58,615 bases of DNA from Paraburkholderia rhizosphaerae (GTDB taxonomy: Bacteria; Pseudomonadota; Gammaproteobacteria; Burkholderiales; Burkholderiaceae). How positions within the stretch are numbered: position 1 is the first letter of the stretch; each line of letters begins with the position of its first letter. The notes beneath the pieces were generated by a model. It made no database searches. It had not been told where the DNA came from and saw nothing but the letters and a program-made list of their open reading frames with translations. The position numbers and the translations under genes are program-made. Of this stretch, positions 51,061-58,615 are shown one piece after another. The stretch lies in assembly GCF_004366595.1 (NCBI RefSeq), contig NZ_SORE01000035.1, positions 1-58,615 on the forward strand, written 5' to 3'.

Positions 51061-51822
51061 ATGACGCAACCCGACCTCGCGCAGCGCCTGATCTCGGCAC
51101 GCCGCCAGCACCGTGCAATCGAATCGCTACCGTCCGGCTGCCTGCCGCCCGACGCGGCGACCGCGTATGCGATCCAGCAGGCGGTGATCGCGGGCCTTGG
51201 CTGCGTGACCGGTGCGTGGAAAATCGGTGCCCGTTCGCCGGGCGGCGACGCGTCGGGCGCGCCGATTCCGGCGCCGCTGACGTTCGCGTCGCCGGCGCGC
51301 GTCGAGCGACAGTCGTTTTTTCGTGTGCTGATCGAACTTGAAATTGCGTTCCGTTTTGCCGAACCGGTTGCGCCGCGCGCGCAGTCCTACGCGCGCGACG
51401 AAGTGCTGACGCTGGTCGGCACCGTGCTGCCGACGCTTGAAATCGTCGATAGCCGCTTCGCCGAATGGCCGAATATCACGCCGCTCGCGCAACTCGCCGA
51501 CGCGCAGAACAATGGCGCGCTCGTGACCGGTCGTCCGGTCAGCTACGCGAGCCTTGCGCGCAGTTTCGACTTCGTGTCGCCAGAACTGGAACTGGCGTTC
51601 AACGGTGCATCGCTCGTGCCCGAAGCGCCGGGCAATCCGGCGGGCGATCCGCGTGAGCTGCTCGTCTGGTTCGTCAATCATTGCGCGGCGATGGGCATCA
51701 CCATCGAACCCACGTGGACGATTACAACCGGTTCCTATGTCGGCGCGCATTCGATCGCCGAACCGGGCATGGTGCGCGGTCATATCGACGGCCTCGGCGA
51801 AGTCGAAGTCGAACTTGTCTGA
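51061..51822 (+). CDS. 2-keto-4-pentenoate hydratase-like (MhpD/FAH superfamily) enzyme
   Basis: This 253-residue enzyme is like 2-oxopent-4-enoate or 2-oxo-hepta-diene hydratases and decarboxylases. These act in aromatic meta-cleavage pathways and bind a divalent metal. Seen are AYAIQQAVIAGLGC, GAWKIGARSPGGD, ELEIAFRFAEP with metal-site Glu residues, PTLEIVDSRF and the C-terminal TITTGSYVGAHSIAEPGMV. ATG 51061 follows AGAAAGGAACGAC. No other aromatic-degradation genes are adjacent, so its true substrate is open. Confidence 0.85.
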   Translation: MTQPDLAQRLISARRQHRAIESLPSGCLPPDAATAYAIQQAVIAGLGCVTGAWKIGARSPGGDASGAPIPAPLTFASPARVERQSFFRVLIELEIAFRFAEPVAPRAQSYARDEVLTLVGTVLPTLEIVDSRFAEWPNITPLAQLADAQNNGALVTGRPVSYASLARSFDFVSPELELAFNGASLVPEAPGNPAGDPRELLVWFVNHCAAMGITIEPTWTITTGSYVGAHSIAEPGMVRGHIDGLGEVEVELV

Positions 51823-52960
51823 ACGGCTGGCCCATCAGGGGCGCCCCATTAGGGATGGCTGATTACGGCTGGCCGATTCCGGGCTCACCTGAACCGTTGC
51901 CGCACACGCGTGCGTCGTGCAGGTGCGCGATGTCACGCGCGATCGCGTGCGCCGCGCATCGCTTGCCGAATGCGGCCATCGCACCGGGTCGTCGCACATC
52001 CCACATCCGCTACGCGCAGGTACGCTCATTGATAGCAATGAGCCGCGCATACCGTGTATCTACTGATTCAGATGCGGCTCCGACGAACCGTCATACAGCC
52101 AGGGACGCGAGAAAAACGGACGTCGCCAGCGGTTGCCTCGCGGGTGGCTTACTGGCGGGTGCGCAAAGACGCGCACCGCTGAACGCTGTCGCGAACTTCA
52201 CGCGCCGACCCTGCGGACGACGCGGTTTTCCGCACCTGTCGCGCACAGTGTGTTGCGCATGTTTCAGATGCAATGTTGTCAGTCGATGTTGAACGAAATC
52301 AGGTATGCGGGGACGAATAGCCGGGTACGCACAAACGTGTAACAGCGCGTTGCAATGTCGTCGTTTGCCGCGTGGCGCACGTTAAGGTAAATAGCGGCTC
52401 GAACGCGAGTGGATGGGAGCGCCAGGCCGCATTGCGAGACGGATCGCACGCTTACGGTGCGGCGCAATGTGGGGCACCACACCGCATGTCGCCGATGACT
52501 TTGCGAAGGTGCCGGAAAAGACGACACGGCGCAGGTGTATCAGACCGTTGCAGAAGCAGCGAACGTAGCGGCGCTGAAACGGACTGAAACGGATGATGGA
52601 AGCACTTGCTGCGCGCGATCGCGCACGCAATCGCAGTTTGAGGTACGTTCGATGCAACGCTGCGATCAGTCGAGCGGTTGCATGAGTGAATGCGCAGCCG
52701 GGTGCACAGGTTGCGAGTGGTTGAAAAGGCAAGGAAGGCGTCGCCGCATTGATTCGCGCTTTGATCGTCGCGAGCGGCCGGAGATTGTAGGTGACCGAAA
52801 CGGCGTCTTCAAGTGAAGCTTGCCCGCATTCGCTGTGAGGCGATTTCTTAACGTAGTTCGTGAAAAAAAATTTAAAAGGGTTTAGGATGAATTCGAACGA
52901 TGACGCTTCCTGATGGCGCGCCGCGCACGGCATCGTTCCAGACTTCGGCGAGGAGGTAGC
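51823..52960. other. 1.1-kb gene-free region upstream of prkA
   Basis: I find no coding sequence with family features or credible start sites in these 1138 bases. The longest frames are antisense to prkA or short. The last 100 bases are AT-rich (an A8 run at 52862-52869) and end in the ribosome site GAGGAGGTAGC. The region may hold decayed genes or a long regulatory leader. I looked for a TGGCAC-N5-TTGC sigma-54 site close to prkA and found none. Confidence 0.35.
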
Positions 52961-54883
52961 ATGGATATCTACAGCAGTTTCGCGACCCGCTTCGAGAAAA
53001 CGAGAGAGGAGGAATTTTCGCTCGAAGAGTACCTCGCGCTCTGCAAAGACAATCCCGCCGCGTACGCCACTGCTGGCGAGCGCATGTTGACGGCAATCGG
53101 AGAGCCTGAACAGATCGATACGCGTAACGACCCGCGCATGTCGCGGATCTTCGCGAACAAGGTCATCAAGGTTTACCCCGCGTTCCGTGAGTTCTACGGA
53201 ATGGAAGATGTGATCGAGCAGGTCGTTGCGTACTTCAGGCACGCCGCTCAGGGGCTCGAAGAAAAGAAACAGATTCTCTATCTGTTGGGGCCGGTGGGCG
53301 GTGGCAAGTCTTCAATTGCAGAGCGCCTCAAGCAACTGATGGAACGCGTGCCGTTCTATTCGATCAAGGGTTCACCCGTCAATGAATCGCCACTGGGTCT
53401 GTTCGACTACGACGAAGACGGTCCGATACTCGAAGAGCAATACGGCATTCCGCGCCGTTACCTGAAGAGCATCCTGAGTCCGTGGGCGGTCAAGCGCCTG
53501 CATGAGTACAACGGCGATATCCGCAAGTTCCGCGTGGTGCGCCGCTATCCGTCCATTCTGCGGCAGATCGGTATTGCGAAGACCGAGCCTGGCGATGAAA
53601 ACAACCAGGACATTTCATCGCTGGTCGGCAAGGTCGATATCCGCAAGCTCGAGCAATATGCGCAGGACGATGCCGACGCATACAGCTATTCGGGCGGCCT
53701 GTGTCTCGCGAATCAGGGCTTGCTCGAGTTCGTCGAAATGTTCAAGGCGCCAATCAAGGTGCTGCACCCGCTGCTTACCGCAACCCAGGAAGGCAACTTC
53801 AAGGGCACGGAAGGGTTCGGCGCGATTCCCTTCGACGGCGTGATTCTCGCGCACTCGAACGAGTCCGAGTGGAAGGCATTCCGTAACAATCGCAACAACG
53901 AGGCGCTGCTCGACCGGATCTTCGTCGTGAAGGTGCCGTACTGCCTGCGCTACTCGGAAGAAATGAAAATTTATGAGAAGTTGCTGCGCAACTCGTCGCT
54001 CGCGAATGCGGTGTGTGCGCCCGGCACGCTGAAAATGATGGCGCAGATGTCGGTGCTCACGCGTTTGCAGGAGCCCGAGAACTCGAGCCTCTTCTCGAAG
54101 ATGCAGGTGTATGACGGCGAGAATCTGAAGGACACGGACCCGAAAGCGAAGTCATACCAGGAATATCGTGACTTCGCAGGTGTTGATGAGGGGATGACGG
54201 GCGTCTCGACGCGGTTCGCGTTCAAGATCTTGTCACGTGTGTTCAACTTCGATACGACGGAAGTCGCGGCGAATCCGGTGCATCTGATGTATGTGCTCGA
54301 ACAGCAGATCGAGCGTGAGCAGTTCCCGCCGGAAACCGAACAGAAGTATCTGTCGTTCATCAAGGATGTGCTCGCGTCACGCTATGCGGAATTTATCGGC
54401 AAGGAGATTCAGACCGCGTATCTGGAGTCGTATTCCGAGTATGGTCAAAACATCTTTGACCGCTATGTCACCTATGCGGACTTCTGGATACAAGACCAGG
54501 AATTCCGCGATCATGACACCGGCGAGAGCTTCGACCGTGCCGCGTTGAACGCGGAACTGGAGAAGATCGAGAAGCCCGCGGGCATCAGCAATCCGAAGGA
54601 CTTCCGCAACGAGATCGTCAACTTTGTGCTGCGCGCACGTGCGGCGAACGGCGGCAAGAATCCCGCGTGGATCAGCTATGAAAAGCTGCGCGTCGTGATT
54701 GAAAAGAAGATGTTCTCGAACACGGAAGAACTTTTGCCGGTCATTTCGTTCAATGCGAAAGGGTCGGCGGAGGAGCAGCGCAAGCACGAGGACTTCGTCA
54801 ACCGGATGGTCACGAAAGGCTACACGCCGAAGCAGGTACGGCTCTTGTGTGACTGGTACCTGCGCGTGCGCAAGTCGTCATGA
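52961..54883 (+). CDS. prkA: PrkA/YeaG serine-kinase-like AAA protein
   Basis: This 640-residue protein has the PrkA AAA domain with Walker A LLGPVGGGKSSIAERLKQ (about 105-122) and a C-terminal helical/PrkA domain (TRFAFKILSRVFNFD to VRLLCDWYLRVRKSS). In E. coli YeaG is a stationary-phase and nitrogen-starvation kinase expressed with YeaH; family members may act as kinase or AAA protease-like proteins. ATG 52961 follows GAGGAGGTAGC. It is first in the prkA-yeaH-spoVR operon and is followed by a strong hairpin. Confidence 0.95.
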   Translation: MDIYSSFATRFEKTREEEFSLEEYLALCKDNPAAYATAGERMLTAIGEPEQIDTRNDPRMSRIFANKVIKVYPAFREFYGMEDVIEQVVAYFRHAAQGLEEKKQILYLLGPVGGGKSSIAERLKQLMERVPFYSIKGSPVNESPLGLFDYDEDGPILEEQYGIPRRYLKSILSPWAVKRLHEYNGDIRKFRVVRRYPSILRQIGIAKTEPGDENNQDISSLVGKVDIRKLEQYAQDDADAYSYSGGLCLANQGLLEFVEMFKAPIKVLHPLLTATQEGNFKGTEGFGAIPFDGVILAHSNESEWKAFRNNRNNEALLDRIFVVKVPYCLRYSEEMKIYEKLLRNSSLANAVCAPGTLKMMAQMSVLTRLQEPENSSLFSKMQVYDGENLKDTDPKAKSYQEYRDFAGVDEGMTGVSTRFAFKILSRVFNFDTTEVAANPVHLMYVLEQQIEREQFPPETEQKYLSFIKDVLASRYAEFIGKEIQTAYLESYSEYGQNIFDRYVTYADFWIQDQEFRDHDTGESFDRAALNAELEKIEKPAGISNPKDFRNEIVNFVLRARAANGGKNPAWISYEKLRVVIEKKMFSNTEELLPVISFNAKGSAEEQRKHEDFVNRMVTKGYTPKQVRLLCDWYLRVRKSS

Positions 54884-54898
54884 CACGCGACACGCACA

Positions 54899-54938
54899 GC
54901 CCGCGCGGCGCGGGTTTATCGAACCGCGCCGCGCGGGC
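54899..54938 (+). promoter_or_regulatory. 15-bp GC-rich intra-operon hairpin
   Basis: GCCCGCGCGGCGCGG (54899-54913) and its exact complement (54924-54938) flank a 10-base loop, just 15 bp after the prkA stop. There is no U-tract, so a full terminator is unlikely. It could block 3' decay of prkA mRNA, cause partial termination, or be a processing point that lowers yeaH-spoVR relative to prkA. Confidence 0.7.
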
Positions 54939-55024
54939 CCCTTGCAAGTCGCAAGCGGCATCGACCTGAGGTTGCATGCACAACTTGCGTCTTGCGTGTT
55001 CGACATCGAAGCGGGAGACCGGGT

Positions 55025-56293
55025 GTGCTTCATCAAATCATCGACCGCAGGCTGGCAGGCAAGAACAAGAGCATTGCAAATCGCGAACGCTTCTTGCGTC
55101 GCGTAAAGAGTTACATTCGGCGCGCCGTGTCCGATGCGGTGCGCGACCGCAGCATCAAAGACATTCAAAGCACGCAGAGCATCACGATTCCGCGCAAGGA
55201 CATCGCTGAACCGTCGTTCCGGCATGGCCCGGGCGGCCGGCGCGAACTGGTCCATCCCGGCAACTCCGACTATATCCGCGGCGACAAGATTGCGCGCCCG
55301 CAGGGCGGTGGCGGCGGCGGGGGCGGCGGCAACGCGAGCAACGAAGGCGAAGGGCAGGACGACTTCGTGTTCGAGCTGTCGCGTGAAGAGTTCATGCAGT
55401 ACTTTTTCGACGACCTCGAACTGCCGCGCCTGGTCAAAACCCATCTGCTCGCGGTGCCCACATGGAAGAGCATTCGCGCGGGATGGGCTGCGGAAGGCAC
55501 GCCGAACAACATCGACGTCGTGCGCTCGCTGCGCAGCGCGCTGGGCCGGCGCATCGCGCTCGGTGCGCCGCTCGTCAATGAACTGCACGAGCTCGAGCAG
55601 CAGCTCGAAGAGATGAAGGCCGACCCGGCCGATCGACGCGACGAAATCAAGCTGCTCGAAGAACAGATTCACCATCTGCGCGGCCGCATCTGGCGCATAC
55701 CTTTTATCGATCCGTTCGATCTGCGCTACGTGAACCGCGTGAAGCAGCCGCAGCCGTCGAGCCAGGCGGTGATGTTTTGTCTAATGGATGTGTCGGGCTC
55801 GATGGACGAGCAACGCAAGGACCTCGCGAAGCGCTTTTTCATTCTGCTGTATCTGTTTCTGAAGCGGAACTACGAGCGCATCGAGGTCGTCTTCATCCGC
55901 CATCACACGCGTGCGGAGGAAGTCGATGAAGACACGTTCTTTCATTCGACCGAAAGCGGCGGCACGGTCGTATCGAGCGCGCTCGAGTTGATGCAGAAAA
56001 TCCTCGACGAGCGCTATTCCCCCACTGAATGGAATATTTACGGCGCGCAAGCGTCGGACGGTGACAATTGGACCGACGATTCGCCAAAGTGCCGCAAGAT
56101 CCTTGCAGATGACATCCTCGAGAAGGTGCGGTATTTTGCCTATATTCAGGTGACGCCCGAAGAGCAGAATCTGTGGCTCGAATATGCGCAACTTGCGCAA
56201 ACGGTCCCTCATCTGGCGATGAAGAAGGTCGAAACAGCCGCGGATATTTATCCGGTGTTCCGTGAACTGTTCGAGAAACATGTGGAAGTATGA
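55025..56293 (+). CDS. yeaH: YeaH/YhbH-family VWA-domain protein
   Basis: This protein is 422 residues long from GTG 55025 (LHQIIDRRLAGKNKS, preceded by GGGAGACC); the frame is open upstream to 54992, but the family begins here. It has a basic N-terminus, a Gly-rich linker (about 97-110) and a long helical middle. A von Willebrand A domain follows, with the MIDAS start MDVSGSMDEQRKD near residue 256 and the late FFHSTESGGT. It is the usual partner of PrkA/YeaG in general stress. Its stop overlaps the earliest possible spoVR start (ATGA). Confidence 0.93.
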   Translation: MLHQIIDRRLAGKNKSIANRERFLRRVKSYIRRAVSDAVRDRSIKDIQSTQSITIPRKDIAEPSFRHGPGGRRELVHPGNSDYIRGDKIARPQGGGGGGGGGNASNEGEGQDDFVFELSREEFMQYFFDDLELPRLVKTHLLAVPTWKSIRAGWAAEGTPNNIDVVRSLRSALGRRIALGAPLVNELHELEQQLEEMKADPADRRDEIKLLEEQIHHLRGRIWRIPFIDPFDLRYVNRVKQPQPSSQAVMFCLMDVSGSMDEQRKDLAKRFFILLYLFLKRNYERIEVVFIRHHTRAEEVDEDTFFHSTESGGTVVSSALELMQKILDERYSPTEWNIYGAQASDGDNWTDDSPKCRKILADDILEKVRYFAYIQVTPEEQNLWLEYAQLAQTVPHLAMKKVETAADIYPVFRELFEKHVEV

Positions 56294-56493
56294 CGACGCG
56301 ACATTTGCATAACGAAGCGCGCGGCTATGAGCCGCAGCGAAAGAAAGGCGTGCAGACGGGCAGCAACGCGGAGCATGCCGATACCGGCGTACACAAGGTC
56401 TACGAGCCCGATGCTGGAAAGGGCGGACCACGCGAAGCCGCTCACGCACAGGGACAAACCGGGGCGCCCACCGATGGGCAAAGGGAAGTCCGT

Positions 56494-58017
56494 ATGAACG
56501 TTGCCGACAGACGGCCGTTGCCGTGCCCGTCCGACTGGACCTTCGAGCTGATCGAAGAATACGACACACACATCTCGCATGTTGCGGAGCAATATGAACT
56601 CGATGTGTATCCGATCCAGCTCGAGCTGATCAGCTCAGAGCAGATGATGGATGCTTACGCATCGGTCGGCATGCCGGTCAACTACCGTCACTGGTCGTTC
56701 GGCAAGCACTTCCTGTCGACCGAGAAGAGCTACCGGCGCGGGCAGATGGGTCTCGCGTACGAGATCGTGATCAACTCGAACCCGTGTATCGCGTATCTGA
56801 TGGAAGAGAACACGATGACGATGCAAGCGCTCGTCATCGCGCACGCGGCGTACGGTCACAACTCGTTCTTCAAGGGCAACTACCTGTTCCGCTTGTGGAC
56901 CGATGCGCACGCGATTATCGACTACCTCGTCTATGCGAAGAACTACATCGCCGATTGCGAGGAGCGCTATGGGCTCGATCGGGTCGAAGAATTACTCGAC
57001 TCGTGCCACGCGCTGATGAATTACGGTGTGGACCGCTACAAGCGCCCGCAGAAACTGTCGCTGCATAAAGAGCTCGAAGCGCGCCGCGAGCGCGAAGCGT
57101 ATCTGCAGTCGCAAGTGAACGAATTGTGGCGCACGCTGCCGAGCAGGCATGTGGCGCTGCCCGAGGAAGTGGAAGAGCGCTATCCGCCGGAACCGCAGGA
57201 AAACCTGCTGTATTTCGCGGAGAAGAACGCGCCGCTGCTCGAGCCGTGGGAACGCGAAGTGATCCGCATCGTGCGCAAGATCGGCCAGTACTTCTACCCG
57301 CAGCGGCAAACGCAGGTGATGAACGAAGGCTGGGCGACGTTCTGGCATTACACGCTGCTCAACACGCTGTACAACGAGGGCAAGCTCGAAGACGGCTTCA
57401 TGATGGAGTTCCTGCACTCGCACAGCAACGTCGTCTATCAGCCGCCAGTGACGAAACCGTACTACAGCGGTATCAACCCGTATGCGCTCGGCTTTTCGAT
57501 GATGAGCGACATCCGCCGCATCTGCGAGAACCCGACCGAGGAAGATCGCCGCTGGTTCCCGGAGCTGGCGGGCAGTCCGTGGCTGCCGGCCTTGCATTAC
57601 GCGATGCGCAACTTCAAGGACGAGAGTTTCATTGCGCAATATCTGTCGCCGCATCTGATCCGCGAAATGCGCCTGTTCTCGGTGCTGGACGACGATATGC
57701 GCGACGCGCTCGAAGTTTCCGCGATTCACGACGACAGCGGCTATCAATACGTGCGTCAGGCGCTGTCGCGACAGTACGACATGCATCATCGCGAGCCGAA
57801 CATTCAGGTGTGGTCGGTGAACACGCGCGGCGACCGCAGTCTGACGCTGCGGCATTTCATGAGCGACAACCGGCACCTGTCGAACGACAGCGACGAAGTG
57901 TTGAAGCACATGGCGCGGCTGTGGCAATTCGACGTGTTTCTCGAGAGCGTCGATGAGAACGGGACGGTGCGCAAACGCTATGAATGCCGTTACACCGCGC
58001 CAACAATCAGAATTTGA
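56494..58017 (+). CDS. SpoVR/YcgB-family protein
   Basis: This protein is 507 residues long from ATG 56494 (MNVADRRPLPCPSDWTFELI), with GGGAAGTCCGT as ribosome site, close to the 510 residues of E. coli YcgB. Family blocks are RHWSFGKHFLSTEKSY, GLAYEIVINSNPCIAYLMEE, MNEGWATFWHYTLLNTLYNE and FLHSHSNVVYQPP. A frame opens earlier at 56290 and overlaps the yeaH stop, adding 68 low-complexity residues with rare codons (AGG, GGA); it may be real but looks non-coding. SpoVR proteins are needed for cortex formation in Bacillus and occur with PrkA and YeaH in proteobacteria. The function here is probably general stress. Confidence 0.93.
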   Translation: MNVADRRPLPCPSDWTFELIEEYDTHISHVAEQYELDVYPIQLELISSEQMMDAYASVGMPVNYRHWSFGKHFLSTEKSYRRGQMGLAYEIVINSNPCIAYLMEENTMTMQALVIAHAAYGHNSFFKGNYLFRLWTDAHAIIDYLVYAKNYIADCEERYGLDRVEELLDSCHALMNYGVDRYKRPQKLSLHKELEARREREAYLQSQVNELWRTLPSRHVALPEEVEERYPPEPQENLLYFAEKNAPLLEPWEREVIRIVRKIGQYFYPQRQTQVMNEGWATFWHYTLLNTLYNEGKLEDGFMMEFLHSHSNVVYQPPVTKPYYSGINPYALGFSMMSDIRRICENPTEEDRRWFPELAGSPWLPALHYAMRNFKDESFIAQYLSPHLIREMRLFSVLDDDMRDALEVSAIHDDSGYQYVRQALSRQYDMHHREPNIQVWSVNTRGDRSLTLRHFMSDNRHLSNDSDEVLKHMARLWQFDVFLESVDENGTVRKRYECRYTAPTIRI

Positions 58018-58062
58018 TCGCCTTACCGAACATTACGGCGGTTAAGGCGAAGATTGATCGAG

Positions 58063-58089
58063 GCCAGTCCGATTCGGGCTGGCTTTTTT
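58063..58089 (+). terminator. Rho-independent terminator after spoVR
   Basis: GCCAGTCC-gattc-GGGCTGGC (one G-T pair) followed by TTTTTT lies 46 bp past the spoVR stop. It ends the prkA operon. The remaining bases to 58358 show no gene. Confidence 0.85.
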
Positions 58090-58358
58090 ATTTGCCCCAG
58101 AGATGTCGCGCGTGGATCCGCACGCGTTTGCGCGGAATGCCATTCGCTTCGATGGCACCGCGAAACTGTCCCCGATTTGGCCGGTTTTGGGCCGTTTCTC
58201 ATTCCAATAGCGTGATTTCGCCACTTCGTGAGCCGATATCCGCTAACATACGGACCCTGCGCAATCTTTCATTTATATGAACGATGTGCGGGGGCAATAG
58301 AGAAACTGAAAGCGGCGAAACGACCGCTCAATCCATTCCAATCAGGACAGACAAAGCC

Positions 58359-58615
58359 ATGGTCGACCAGACTGTATTCACTTCATCGGCTCAGGACACG
58401 CGCAGGCGTATCTTCGCGATCGTCGGCGCCTCATCGGGCAATCTCGTCGAGTGGTTCGATTTTTACGTCTACTCGTTCTGCGCGCTGTATTTCGCACCGG
58501 CCTTTTTCCCCAAGGGCGACACCACCACACAGCTGCTCAACACCGCCGGCGTGTTTGCCGCGGGCTTCCTGATGCGCCCGATCGGCGGCTGGTTCTTCGG
58601 CCGTCTGGCCGACAA
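58359..58615 (+). CDS. MFS metabolite:H+ symporter, KgtP-like (partial at right edge)
   Basis: The first 85 codons, from ATG 58359 after AGGACAGACAAAGCC, read MVDQTVFTSSAQDTRRRIFA, then GNLVEWFDFYVYSFCALYFA, PAFFPKGDTTTQLLNTAGVF and FLMRPIGGWFFGRLAD. The 'GNLVEWFDFYVY' and 'RP.GG..FGRLAD' segments are typical of the MHS family (alpha-ketoglutarate permease KgtP, proline/betaine transporter ProP). KgtP is the closest by memory. The gene leaves the window after the second helix, so the substrate is open. Confidence 0.88.
   Translation, partial: MVDQTVFTSSAQDTRRRIFAIVGASSGNLVEWFDFYVYSFCALYFAPAFFPKGDTTTQLLNTAGVFAAGFLMRPIGGWFFGRLAD

Noticed and set aside
52850..52960. Sigma-54 promoter (TGGCAC-N5-TTGC) upstream of prkA
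   Set aside because: I looked for it because E. coli yeaGH is under nitrogen control, but saw no matching sequence near the start.
52382..53242. 286-aa minus-strand frame across the prkA start
   Set aside because: Overlaps the start of prkA on the other strand and the rest covers the gene-free region; no motif or ribosome site.

Overview
The window is high-GC DNA from a betaproteobacterium, most likely Burkholderia sensu lato (Paraburkholderia, Caballeronia or Mycetohabitans type). The basis is codon bias, gene families (a YeiE/YeiH pair, a PGDYG protein, an RbsBACRK cluster, the PrkA-YeaH-SpoVR trio) and a conserved-looking intergenic hairpin beginning CCTACTTTTCTTTGC. I cannot fix the genus from the sequence alone.

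Layout. 1-1.5 kb is accessory debris. It holds two IS256-type transposase fragments with related terminal repeats, an interspersed-repeat-like segment, a candidate structured RNA and a small gene broken by one base. 1.5-5.9 kb (minus) is a two-partner secretion pair: a TpsB/FhaC transporter followed by a filamentous-haemagglutinin-type exoprotein. 6-9.2 kb carries a tiny hydrophobic ORF, a SAM methyltransferase, and a TPR/membrane protein next to a PspA-family protein. 9.7-13.4 kb has a ribbon-helix-helix protein with an alanine-rich tail and the bifunctional peptidoglycan synthase PBP1A. 13.6-22.1 kb contains a complete RND efflux operon (adaptor, pump, outer-membrane channel, minus) with a divergent TetR repressor. 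It is bracketed by two unrecognised proteins with disordered N-termini and coiled-coil C-termini, which look like secreted or effector-like proteins.

22-35 kb is mostly housekeeping and transport: a DUF2795-like protein, a C45-type hydrolase, a ClC antiporter with a GST, YeiH and its LysR regulator, a hydroxyacid dehydrogenase, a YhfC-type membrane protein, a PGDYG protein, a Spy/CpxP-like periplasmic protein and an NCS2 nucleobase permease. 35.7-41.9 kb holds an ECF-like sigma factor without an anti-sigma neighbour, an Lrp-type regulator, a saccharopine-dehydrogenase-like enzyme, a P-loop kinase, an orphan 45-aa cydX, a FitAB/VapBC toxin-antitoxin pair, a lipoprotein and a CorA transporter. 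42.1-48.4 kb is a ribose uptake and phosphorylation cluster rbsB-A-C-R-K, with an 18-bp perfect LacI-type operator just downstream of a sigma-70-like promoter. 48.8-50.6 kb is a chemoreceptor with a CheR-tether C-terminus. 51.1-51.8 kb is a hydratase. 53-58 kb is the prkA-yeaH-spoVR stress operon, and the window ends inside a KgtP-like symporter.

The most interesting signals are the two effector-like genes flanking the efflux operon, the orphan cydX beside a toxin-antitoxin pair, the candidate structured RNA near the left edge, three unrelated tandem arrays that share a 13-bp period, and a 15-bp GC-rich hairpin between prkA and yeaH.
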